Part shown: piece by piece, positions 1 through 5,880 of the stretch | Numbering within the stretch: the first letter of the stretch is position 1 | How the letters are laid out: every line of letters begins with the position of its first letter | Source: an uncultured Clostridia bacterium | GTDB lineage: Bacteria > Bacillota > Clostridia > TANB77 > CAG-508 | DNA length: 5,899 nt | NCBI GenBank assembly: GCA_947630255.1 | Contig: CANRGU010000076.1 | Coordinates: forward strand, 1-5,899 | Direction: 5' to 3' | Translations under genes and position numbers: made by a program | Notes under the pieces: generated by a model | What the model saw: the letters and a program-made list of their open reading frames with translations, nothing else | The model's database searches: none | What the model was told of the DNA's origin: nothing

Positions 1-119
1 AGTAATATTTTTTTACCTATTATTTTCTGCAAATTTTGTATTTTAAATGCACCTTTTATATTTTCTTTTCTTTCTTTGTGTATCGGAACTGGAATTATTA
101 TATCATAAGAAGTCATCAT
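1..119 (-). pseudogene. ComF-family phosphoribosyltransferase fragment, apparently internally deleted, running off the window
   Basis: Reading the minus strand from the ATG at 119 gives an open frame to the window edge that starts MMTSYDIIIPVPIHKERK and continues ENIKGAFKIQNLQKIIGKK, then IL. From memory of the ComF family, YDIIIPVPIHK is the conserved central block, normally followed by RGFNQ and some 50 residues. ERKENIKGAFKI is the conserved block just before the PRPP-binding loop (VLLVDDxxTTG). Here the two blocks are fused directly and the RGFNQ segment is missing, as if a deletion occurred between similar lysine/arginine-rich stretches. The frame stays open upstream of the ATG to a TAA at 165-167, and no good ribosome binding site precedes either ATG (119 or 116). 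I therefore read it as a decaying comF remnant. The continuation lies outside the window, so a shortened but expressed protein cannot be excluded. Confidence 0.5.
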
Positions 120-125
120 TGTCCA

Positions 126-166
126 CAAAATAAATAAATCCTTGTATCTGTTGAGATTCAAGGATT
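126..166 (-). terminator. Terminator-like hairpin
   Basis: AATCCTTG (137-144) pairs perfectly with CAAGGATT (159-166). Inside it, ATCT (146-149) pairs with AGAT (154-157) across a single T-T mismatch, closing a GTTG loop. On the minus strand the hairpin is followed by TATTTATTTTG, which suits an intrinsic terminator for leftward transcripts. The bases following it in the plus direction are not T-rich. The stem has modest GC content. It could be a backup to the purM terminator at 306-337. It lies just upstream of the ComF-like fragment, so it would insulate that fragment from purM transcription. Confidence 0.4.
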
Positions 167-231
167 AAGCTAGTTTCTTATGAGTAAATTTTTGTGCTTT
201 TAGATGTATAAAATTCTATAAGATTTTCTCT

Positions 232-252
232 ATTAGTATCACATTAGTATCA
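232..252. repeat. Two-copy 10-bp tandem direct repeat
   Basis: ATTAGTATCA occurs at 232-241 and again at 243-252, separated by one base. It sits in AT-rich non-coding DNA between the ComF-like fragment and the purM terminator. The copies are exact, but the unit is short and the region is low-complexity, so it may be a replication-slippage product with no function. Confidence 0.3.
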
Positions 253-294
253 TTTTTTATTTTTTAATTTTAATTTTTTTATATAATAATACTG

Positions 295-337
295 TAAAAA
301 ATAAACGGATGATTTAAGATAAAACTTAAACCATCCG
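295..337 (-). terminator. Rho-independent terminator of purM (and of any read-through from the upstream operon)
   Basis: On the minus strand a 13-bp stem, CGGATGGTTTAAG with CTTAAATCATCCG (one G-U pair), encloses a six-base loop. It is followed immediately by TTTATTTTTTACA. The stem occupies 325-337 and 306-318, and the T tract runs leftward from 305. It begins 17 bases past the purM stop codon. The plus-strand side has no T tract, so it acts on leftward transcription only. Confidence 0.92.
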
Positions 338-354
338 AGATGCCTAAATAGTAA

Positions 355-1383
355 TTACCATTTTAAGTTTTGGACTGTAACAACATGTTTGTTACCAGGA
401 ACTATAGTTCCAATCTCGTAACAGTTAACACCATTATTAATAATATGCCTTTTTACTTCTTCAGCACATTCTCTTGGTGTAACAACAGCAAGTCCAACAC
501 CCATATTAAAAGTTCTAATCATCTCTGCATCTGAAACTTTCCCATATTTTCTAATTAATTTGAAAATTTCCAAAACATCATATTTTGAAAGGTCAATTTC
601 AGCATCGAGATTCTGTGGTAAGATACGATTCAAGTTTTCCTTTATTCCACCACCTGTGATGTGGGCCATCCCACGAATCATATCTGTATTAAATAAATCT
701 TTTAAAACAGAATAATAGCACATGTGAGGTTTTAAAATCGCATCAATAAAAGTTTCTCCCCCAACTTCTTCATCTAAAATTTGGGGATATCGTGCCATCA
801 CACTACGAACTAACGTATATCCATTTGTATGAATACCATTAGATGCAATGCCCAGCACAACATTACCTTCTTTGATTTTTGAACCATCGATAATTTTGCT
901 TTTCTCCACAACACCAACAATACTTGAAGTAAGCACATACGTACCTTCATTAAGTACTCCTGGTTGTTCGGAAGTTTCACCTCCTGTTAAGACACAACCT
1001 TCTTTTGAACAAGCATCGGCAACTGCTTTAACAATTTTGTTTATGTCTTCTTTTACCATCTTTCCACAAATTATAGCATCTTGAACGGTCAATGGTTTAG
1101 CCCCCATAACAATGCAATCATTGATTAAATGATTTATCATGTCATAAGCAACATTCTCCAATTTTCCATATTTTGATGCTAATAATTGCTTAGAACCAGG
1201 TTCTTCTGTCTTCAACACTAAAACTGGGTTTTCATATTCTGGGAAACTGAAATCGTAAAGTGAAGCAAATGCCCCAACTTTATTCAGAACCCTTGAATTA
1301 TCAGTTTTAAGTATTGTCGCCATTTCCTGCTTCGCCGCGTTTGCGATGTCTATATTGACACCATAGGTAAGACTTTCTGACAT
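355..1383 (-). CDS. purM: Phosphoribosylformylglycinamidine cyclo-ligase (AIR synthase), divergent PurM
   Basis: The 342-residue protein has the usual PurM length and domain order. PurM catalyses ATP-dependent closure of FGAM to aminoimidazole ribonucleotide in cytosolic purine (and indirectly thiamine) synthesis. Visible family blocks are NDCIVMGAKPL (88-98), GGETSEQPG (134-142), DGSKIKEG (166-173), SNGIHTNGY (181-189), GMAHITGGGIKENL (238-251) and RTFNMGVG (290-297). The canonical glycine-rich motif near residue 60, TDGVGTK, is replaced by TEEPGSK (59-65). I remember such an EEPGSK subtype in clostridial relatives, so function in purine synthesis is likely but not certain. The start is well supported: AAGGAGG lies 8 bases before the ATG. 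The gene has its own promoter and terminator and is less AT-rich than the genes upstream, so it looks like an independent unit. It could also receive read-through from the aldolase gene, as no terminator lies between them. Confidence 0.88.
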   Translation of the reverse strand: MSESLTYGVNIDIANAAKQEMATILKTDNSRVLNKVGAFASLYDFSFPEYENPVLVLKTEEPGSKQLLASKYGKLENVAYDMINHLINDCIVMGAKPLTVQDAIICGKMVKEDINKIVKAVADACSKEGCVLTGGETSEQPGVLNEGTYVLTSSIVGVVEKSKIIDGSKIKEGNVVLGIASNGIHTNGYTLVRSVMARYPQILDEEVGGETFIDAILKPHMCYYSVLKDLFNTDMIRGMAHITGGGIKENLNRILPQNLDAEIDLSKYDVLEIFKLIRKYGKVSDAEMIRTFNMGVGLAVVTPRECAEEVKRHIINNGVNCYEIGTIVPGNKHVVTVQNLKW

Positions 1384-1391
1384 GTTATCTT

Positions 1392-1398
1392 CCTCCTT
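1392..1398 (-). promoter_or_regulatory. purM ribosome binding site
   Basis: AAGGAGG on the minus strand, 8 bases before the ATG at 1383, is a near-complete anti-16S match. It fixes the purM start. Confidence 0.88.
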
Positions 1399-1427
1399 AA
1401 ATCATTTGCCCTTAGGCATACAAATTT

Positions 1428-1456
1428 ATTATACCATTTTTTTCTATCAATTTCAA
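1428..1456 (-). promoter_or_regulatory. Sigma-A-type promoter of purM
   Basis: On the minus strand TTGAAA (1456-1451) and a perfect TATAAT (1433-1428) are separated by exactly 17 bases. A TG sits one base before the -10 box, giving an extended -10. The expected transcription start is near 1421, leaving a leader of roughly 38 bases. The -35 box begins only 3 bases beyond the stop codon of the aldolase gene, so the promoter is squeezed between two genes. No purine riboswitch would fit in so short a leader, and I see no PurBox-like repeat. Confidence 0.85.
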
Positions 1457-1459
1457 ATT

Positions 1460-2335
1460 TTAATATAAAAAATTGTTTGATTTATTTATTGTATTTAATG
1501 CTTCAAATTTTAAAATAACTGCCTCACTTATTAATTCTCTTACATATCCCATTATATCCCTTGGTTTTATAACACTTGGATTTTTTTCTAAATATTGTTC
1601 TAAAGCCTTTCTAAATATAATTCTCAATTCTGTCTCAATATTTATTTTAGATATACCATATTTTATAATTTCTTTTAAATTACTATCATTAATGCCAGAT
1701 GAACCATGTAAAACTAGTGGTCTTTTTATTGCGTTATTGATTTCAATAAGTCTTTTATAATTTATTTCTGTCTCTTTAACTCTCATTCCATGGATATTAC
1801 CTATAGAAATTCCTAAAACATCAACATTAGTTTTATCTATAAAATATTTAGCGTCTTCTATATTTGTCATATTATTATGTTTTTTTACTTCTTTATCATT
1901 TTCATTTTTATTACTAATACTATCTACAATTCCTATTTCTGATTCAACTGTTACATTATATTCTTTTGCATATTCCATAACTTTTGTTGTTTCTTTGATA
2001 TTATTTTTTATATCATTTTCTGAAGCATCTATCATTACTGATGAATAACCATGTTTTATACATTTTTTTATAATATTCATATTATCTGCATGATCTAAAT
2101 GTAATGCTACAGGAATTTTATATCTTTCTGAATTATTTTTTACTATATTCACTATATTATCTATTCCTAAATAATTAATTGCAGGTTCTGTTGTCTGAAG
2201 TATTACTGGCGCTTTTACCTTTTCTGCTCCTAAAAAAATTCCTTCTAACACATCAAAATTTTCAAAATTAAACGCTGGAATACCATAATGGTTCTCATAA
2301 GCATTTTCTAGTAATTCTTTCATAGAATATATCAT
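1460..2335 (-). CDS. fba: Class II (zinc) ketose-bisphosphate aldolase, fructose/tagatose-bisphosphate aldolase family
   Basis: The 291-residue cytosolic TIM-barrel aldolase would join DHAP to an aldehyde such as glyceraldehyde 3-phosphate or erythrose 4-phosphate, or run the reverse. Visible are the N-terminal IPAFNFENFDVLEG (19-32), HLDHAD (79-84) with the catalytic Asp81 and zinc ligand His82, SVMIDAS (99-105), ESEIG (131-135), GNIHG (179-183) with zinc ligand His182, LHGSSG (209-214) with zinc ligand His210, and KINIET (230-235) at the substrate phosphate site. The closest remembered types are the GatY/KbaY/short FbaA enzymes. The GG-x-ED stretch usual after the ESEIG position is replaced by an Asn/Lys-rich loop (about 137-155), which leaves the substrate open. 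The ATG overlaps the stop of the preceding transketolase gene in an ATGA tetranucleotide, and AAAGGAG lies 9 bases upstream. It is the last gene of the five-gene operon. Confidence 0.88.
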   Translation of the reverse strand: MIYSMKELLENAYENHYGIPAFNFENFDVLEGIFLGAEKVKAPVILQTTEPAINYLGIDNIVNIVKNNSERYKIPVALHLDHADNMNIIKKCIKHGYSSVMIDASENDIKNNIKETTKVMEYAKEYNVTVESEIGIVDSISNKNENDKEVKKHNNMTNIEDAKYFIDKTNVDVLGISIGNIHGMRVKETEINYKRLIEINNAIKRPLVLHGSSGINDSNLKEIIKYGISKINIETELRIIFRKALEQYLEKNPSVIKPRDIMGYVRELISEAVILKFEALNTINKSNNFLY

Positions 2336-3270
2336 ATACTTTTTCTCCTTTCAATTCCTTCTAAAACTGTATTTGTTATACTCATATAATCTAAACCATA
2401 ATGCCTTCTTAAGCAATTAATATCTCCACTTTGTCCAAATATTTCTTTCATTCCTAATGTTTTAAATTCAATGCATTTTGTTTTTCCAATTATTGTTTGA
2501 GCTATAATACTTCCTAACCCACCATGTATAGAATGTTCTTCTATTGTATATATATATTTCATATCTTTTAGTAATTTGACAATAGATTTTTCATTTAATG
2601 GTCTTAAACTAGATATATGTATAACTTCACAATTTAAATTATGTTTTTCTAATTCTTTTTTTGCTCTTATAACTTCATGTGTTATTTCTCCAGTACTAAT
2701 TAATGCAATATTCTTTCCTTTAAATAATTCTATTGGCTCACCAATATTATACTCAAACTTATCATTTGTTTCAACAATTTCACTTCTTCCAACTCTTATA
2801 TACGCAGGTGTTTTTGTTTCTATAATATGTTTCATAATTTTTATAGTTTCATTTTTAAATGCTGGTGCAAACACTTCAATTTTAGGAATACACATCATTA
2901 GCGAAAAATCCTCTATGCATTGATGAGTTCCACCATCGTCAGAATCAGAAAGTCCCGCGTGAGTACCAATTAATTTTACATTAGAGTTGTTGTATACTAC
3001 ACTATGTCTTATCTGTTCCCAAGCTCTTCCAACTAAAAAAGATGAGAATGTAGATATTACACTAATTTTTCCACATTGAGCTATTCCAGATGCAACACTC
3101 ATAGCATTTTGCTCACATATTCCCATTTGAAAACTTTGATTAGGTAATGTATCGAAAAACTTTTTCATTCTTGTATGCGTACCCATATCGCAATCTATTA
3201 CTATCAAGTTTTTATTTTCTTTTCCTATTTTTTTTAATTCTGCACTTATAACATCTCTTAATGCTTCCAT
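2332..3270 (-). CDS. Transketolase, C-terminal subunit (split enzyme)
   Basis: The 312-residue protein supplies the pyrimidine-binding and C-terminal domains of a two-chain transketolase, a TPP enzyme moving two-carbon ketol units between sugar phosphates. GICEQNAMSVASGIA (50-64) carries Glu53, the family glutamate that activates TPP. THAGLSDSDDGGTHQCIEDF (103-122) is the conserved substrate/cofactor loop with His116. IRVGRSE (158-164) corresponds to the phosphate-binding arginine region, and EEHSIHGGLG (244-253) opens the C-terminal domain. The protein cannot bind TPP diphosphate by itself and needs the adjacent N-terminal subunit. Its ATG lies one base after the stop of that gene, with AAAGGGG upstream, so equal production by translational coupling is likely. 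The 1-deoxyxylulose-5-phosphate synthase family shares these folds, but the split arrangement and pairing favour transketolase. Confidence 0.9.
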   Translation of the reverse strand: MEALRDVISAELKKIGKENKNLIVIDCDMGTHTRMKKFFDTLPNQSFQMGICEQNAMSVASGIAQCGKISVISTFSSFLVGRAWEQIRHSVVYNNSNVKLIGTHAGLSDSDDGGTHQCIEDFSLMMCIPKIEVFAPAFKNETIKIMKHIIETKTPAYIRVGRSEIVETNDKFEYNIGEPIELFKGKNIALISTGEITHEVIRAKKELEKHNLNCEVIHISSLRPLNEKSIVKLLKDMKYIYTIEEHSIHGGLGSIIAQTIIGKTKCIEFKTLGMKEIFGQSGDINCLRRHYGLDYMSITNTVLEGIERRKSI

Positions 3271-3271
3271 C

Positions 3272-4099
3272 TTATACCCCTTTATCTACTAACTCTTTTT
3301 TTGCTAAACTAATTTCTTTTTTACTTAATTGTTTTCCATGATATTCATTATTGTTTTCCATAAATGATACACCTTTTCCTTTTATTGTATCTGCTATTAT
3401 AACCTTTGGCTTTTCTAACTTTAATGAGCATTCTCTTATTATAGATTCATAGTCGTGTCCATTTATTATTTTAGTATAATATCCCCATGCTTCAAATATT
3501 TGTTTAAGATTTTCAATGTTCTTTATGGTTAAGGTTTCCCCTTCTAATTGATATTTATTATAATCTATTATAATTGTTAGATTATTTATATTCAATCTTG
3601 GAATTGCTATTATTGCTTCCCACACTTGACCTTCCTGTAATTCTCCATCTCCTAATAATGTATATACATCAAACCCATCTTCTCTGCCACAAATTGCTTG
3701 TCCTAATGCAAAAGAAATTCCTTGACCTAAAGAACCTGTAGAAAATTCAATTTCTTTAATCCATTCCTTATTAGGATGACCTTGAAATTTACTATTATAT
3801 GCCTTTAATACATCTTTTTCTTTTCTACTAAAACATCCTAAATCTTGTAGTATTACATACATTGCTAATTCAGCATGTCCTTTGCTCAAAATAAATCTAT
3901 CTCTTTTTTTATTAGTAAAATTAGGAATTCCTTTATTCATTATTTTATAATATAATGAAATTAATATTTCTAAGCAAGAAAAAGACCCACCTATGTGTCC
4001 ACTTCCACCTCTTTCAAGTAACTCTAAAATATCTATACGAAGTTTACTTGATAATTTTTTTAATTCTTTTAATTCTTCAGTTGTTATATTCATTTTCAT
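3272..4099 (-). CDS. Transketolase, N-terminal subunit (TPP-binding half)
   Basis: The 275-residue protein is the diphosphate-binding half of the split transketolase. GSGHIGGSFSCLEIL (32-46) has the conserved His35. DRFILSKGHAELAMY (67-81) carries the KGH motif. GHP (107-109) and STGSLGQGIS (120-129) follow. GDGELQEGQVWEA (150-162) through DYNKYQ (179-184) forms the GDG...N thiamine-diphosphate and Mg2+ motif, and KGKGVSFMEN (240-249) with His254 completes the active-site set. All key residues look intact. The two halves together total 587 residues, a little under most single-chain transketolases. The first ATG (4099) overlaps the stop of the preceding gene by one base. A second ATG two codons later (4093) has the better distance (9 bases) from the AAAGGA site, so the true start may be Met3. 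Confidence 0.9.
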   Translation of the reverse strand: MKMNITTEELKELKKLSSKLRIDILELLERGGSGHIGGSFSCLEILISLYYKIMNKGIPNFTNKKRDRFILSKGHAELAMYVILQDLGCFSRKEKDVLKAYNSKFQGHPNKEWIKEIEFSTGSLGQGISFALGQAICGREDGFDVYTLLGDGELQEGQVWEAIIAIPRLNINNLTIIIDYNKYQLEGETLTIKNIENLKQIFEAWGYYTKIINGHDYESIIRECSLKLEKPKVIIADTIKGKGVSFMENNNEYHGKQLSKKEISLAKKELVDKGV

Positions 4100-5223
4100 T
4101 ATTCCTTTAATTTTAATATTTTTTTATTTAATTGATTGTTTTCTATCGTCCACAATTCTACTTTGTATTCATTATTATTTTCATTATATATTAATGGTTT
4201 CATATTGTTTTTAGAATGATGGCTAAATTTTTTATCTTTTGTTCCTGTTATAGAAAATATCATAATTAAATCAAACTTTGGTGAAAAATTATCTTTTACA
4301 AGATAATCTATAATTTCATCATTTTTCCAATCATTATTATACATACATTCTAATTCTTCACTTGTAAAAAAATCTTCTATTTTATATTTTGTTTTATTAT
4401 TTATAAAATCTAATCTATCTATCAAATAATTTATTCTTCCTGTAGGATATTCTTTCATTTTATTACTCGAAACAATAAGTCCTTTCCAATATTTCCACAA
4501 TCGAGATTCTATTCTTGCTTCTGCAATTCCAGTTCTACCAAAAAAATAATCACTTTCAAATGGTAAGAACATTGAACTATCTCCGCACCAAAATACATTT
4601 TTATATAAAGAATTTTGCATAAAGAAAGTATTTTCTCCTAATTCCATTTTGTACTTTTTTTCAAATTCTTTTTCTTCCATTTCTAAAATATTACACCATA
4701 ATTGTTCTGTTTCTTTTCTTCTTAATGTAGAAATATTTCCATTAATGAAAATATCCTTATAATCTTTTTTGCCTATTTTTTTATTTTCATCACAACTCAA
4801 ATTATATAAAAATTTTTCATCTACATTACTAGCTGATGAAAAACATGATAGACTGTCTGGTAACAATTTATATATATCATTATTGCAGTTTTTTGCTATA
4901 GAAATAACACTAATACATCTACTTCCGTTAAGAGAACCTGTCAAAGTTCCTTCAATAGGGTCTAAGCAAACAATATATCCTGTTTTTTGTTTATTATTAC
5001 AAAATTGTAACTTAGTATTTCTTATACCATCTCTTTCTCCTTCTACAGATAATACTTGAATTTCTTTATTTCTACTATGTAATATTTCAATAATTTTACC
5101 AAATTCCCTTGTTGCTATTTCATCTATTTCTTTTTCTTTATCTCTTCCTTTTCCTATTAAAGGATGTATTTTTACTACAATATTCTTAAATATGTCTATA
5201 ATATCATTTTTTAAATCTTCCAT
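4099..5223 (-). CDS. Divergent GlpX-type (class II) sugar bisphosphatase
   Basis: The 374-residue protein resembles GlpX/class II fructose-1,6-bisphosphatase of the lithium-sensitive phosphatase superfamily. GKGRDKE (24-30) matches the GRGDK loop. VEGERDG (60-66) matches GEGEID. LDPIEGTLTGSLNG (87-100) matches the hallmark DPIEGT metal site (Asp88, Glu91, Thr93). GRTGIAEARIESRLW (229-243) aligns with the GGAPEGV segment and retains a glutamate (235) at the expected catalytic position. FSITGTKD (323-330) matches the C-terminal FSATG block. It is about 40 residues longer than usual and weakly conserved between motifs, so fructose-1,6-bisphosphate, sedoheptulose-1,7-bisphosphate or another sugar bisphosphate could be the substrate. 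Flanked by aldolase and transketolase genes, a bisphosphatase making that route irreversible is the best reading. Its ribosome site (TAAGGA) overlaps the stop of the HisG-like gene. An inositol-monophosphatase assignment is less likely because those proteins carry DPxDGT. Confidence 0.72.
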   Translation of the reverse strand: MEDLKNDIIDIFKNIVVKIHPLIGKGRDKEKEIDEIATREFGKIIEILHSRNKEIQVLSVEGERDGIRNTKLQFCNNKQKTGYIVCLDPIEGTLTGSLNGSRCISVISIAKNCNNDIYKLLPDSLSCFSSASNVDEKFLYNLSCDENKKIGKKDYKDIFINGNISTLRRKETEQLWCNILEMEEKEFEKKYKMELGENTFFMQNSLYKNVFWCGDSSMFLPFESDYFFGRTGIAEARIESRLWKYWKGLIVSSNKMKEYPTGRINYLIDRLDFINNKTKYKIEDFFTSEELECMYNNDWKNDEIIDYLVKDNFSPKFDLIMIFSITGTKDKKFSHHSKNNMKPLIYNENNNEYKVELWTIENNQLNKKILKLKE

Positions 5224-5233
5224 AACAAATTCC

Positions 5234-5818
5234 TTAACTTATCATATTTAAAATATTTTTTAATTCATCATTATACGGTTGTTGAGAATTTTTAACTACT
5301 ACAGTTTTTGACTTTAAAATTACGAATTCTTCTTTTAAATTGTTAGATTTTAATGTTTCTCCTGTTTCTACACAATCTATACAACAATTAAAAAATCTTG
5401 GTACAAATGCCTCACTAGAACCAGATACATTACATATTTCATATTTTTTTCCTACAGAATCTAAAAATTTTTTACTTATATTTGGAAATTCTGTTACACA
5501 TTTTATTTTTTCATTTGCATTTAATACATCTTTTTCTGATTTACTTATTAAACTTATTCGTGTATTACACCAATCTAATTCTTTAATTACATCTAATTTT
5601 ACTTTTTTTTCAATCATCCATTCTTCTGGTACAATTCCTACATCTAGTAATCCTTTTTCAACAAATATTGGTATATCTCGTTGTTTTAATAAAATAAATT
5701 CAATTCCATTACCGTTAAAATATAATTGTTTTTCATTAATTTCATTATTTAATATTCTTTTTATTAAATTTAGTGATTTATTTTTTGAACTTCCTTTTGG
5801 AAGACCTATTTTTAACAT
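5234..5818 (-). CDS. hisG: Short-form HisG-family ATP phosphoribosyltransferase, first gene of the operon
   Basis: HisG joins PRPP to N1 of ATP. The 194-residue protein shows MLKIGLPKGS (1-10), the usual HisG opening; QRDIPIFVEKGLLDVGIV (46-63), the family RxxDIPxYVxxGxxDxGI block; FPNISKKF (111-118); SGSSE (132-136); and DCVETGETLKSNNL (148-161), the PRPP-binding loop, fully preserved. The length is that of the short form, without the ACT-like regulatory domain. In histidine synthesis short HisG normally needs HisZ, which is not seen here, nor is any other his gene. The GKD and DLGFGxCR segments of typical HisG are replaced by PEEWM (64-68) and LDWCNTR (81-87). I chose the ATG at 5818 because AGGAGG lies just upstream and homology begins there. 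A longer frame from 5851 would start inside the inverted repeat. The acceptor and sugar donor may differ from ATP and PRPP. Confidence 0.78.
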   Translation of the reverse strand: MLKIGLPKGSSKNKSLNLIKRILNNEINEKQLYFNGNGIEFILLKQRDIPIFVEKGLLDVGIVPEEWMIEKKVKLDVIKELDWCNTRISLISKSEKDVLNANEKIKCVTEFPNISKKFLDSVGKKYEICNVSGSSEAFVPRFFNCCIDCVETGETLKSNNLKEEFVILKSKTVVVKNSQQPYNDELKNILNMIS

Positions 5819-5822
5819 ATTA

Positions 5823-5829
5823 CCTCCTC
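5823..5829 (-). promoter_or_regulatory. Ribosome binding site deciding the start of the HisG-like gene
   Basis: GAGGAGG on the minus strand lies four bases before the ATG at 5818. The spacing is slightly short, but the match is the strongest in the operon. It selects Met at 5818 over the in-frame ATG at 5851, which has no such site. Confidence 0.8.
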
Positions 5830-5830
5830 G

Positions 5831-5855
5831 TATAATGAACATATAGTTCATTATA
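5831..5855 (-). promoter_or_regulatory. Perfect inverted repeat overlapping a -10-like box, probable operator of the operon
   Basis: TATAATGAAC (5831-5840) and GTTCATTATA (5846-5855) are exact reverse complements around a five-base spacer, ATATA. The site ends 12 bases before the chosen start codon and abuts the ribosome binding site. On the minus strand its upstream arm reads TATAAT (5855-5850), a perfect -10 box, but no convincing -35 box lies 16-18 bases further upstream, where the sequence is A-rich. A dimeric repressor bound here would block initiation. An activator-dependent promoter or an mRNA hairpin near the RBS are alternatives. The symmetry is directly visible; the regulator is unknown and not in the window. 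Confidence 0.6.
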
Positions 5856-5880
5856 TATTTTTTTATTTTGAATCTTTTTA

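Noticed and set aside
168..294. Possible small gene or RNA in the AT-rich gap left of purM
   Set aside because: I saw no open frame with a ribosome site and no stable structure. Apart from a two-copy tandem repeat it is low-complexity AT-rich sequence.
1399..1424. Small hairpin TGCC-taag-GGCA and tiny ORFs in the purM leader, considered as attenuator or riboswitch
   Set aside because: The stem is only four base pairs, there is no terminator or antiterminator pair, and the leader is about 38 bases, too short for a purine riboswitch.
1473..1760. Plus-strand frame resembling a hydrophobic membrane protein
   Set aside because: It is antisense to the aldolase gene, and the hydrophobicity follows from reading the complement of Lys/Asn/Glu-rich codons. 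The same applies to the plus-strand frames at 848-1084, 2576-2923, 3993-4214 and 4769-5059.
4099..5223. Assignment as inositol monophosphatase
   Set aside because: The motif is DPIEGT, typical of GlpX, not the DPxDGT of inositol monophosphatases, and the C-terminal FSxTG block also fits GlpX.
5340..5846. 168-codon open frame on the plus strand
   Set aside because: It lies entirely antisense to the HisG-like gene, is rich in Phe/Ile/Ser as expected from the complement of AT-rich coding DNA, and shows no recognisable motif.
5819..5851. Eleven-residue N-terminal extension of the HisG-like protein starting at ATG 5851
   Set aside because: That ATG lies inside the inverted repeat and the -10-like TATAATG, has no Shine-Dalgarno sequence, and the extension does not match HisG proteins, which begin at the Met at 5818 behind AGGAGG.
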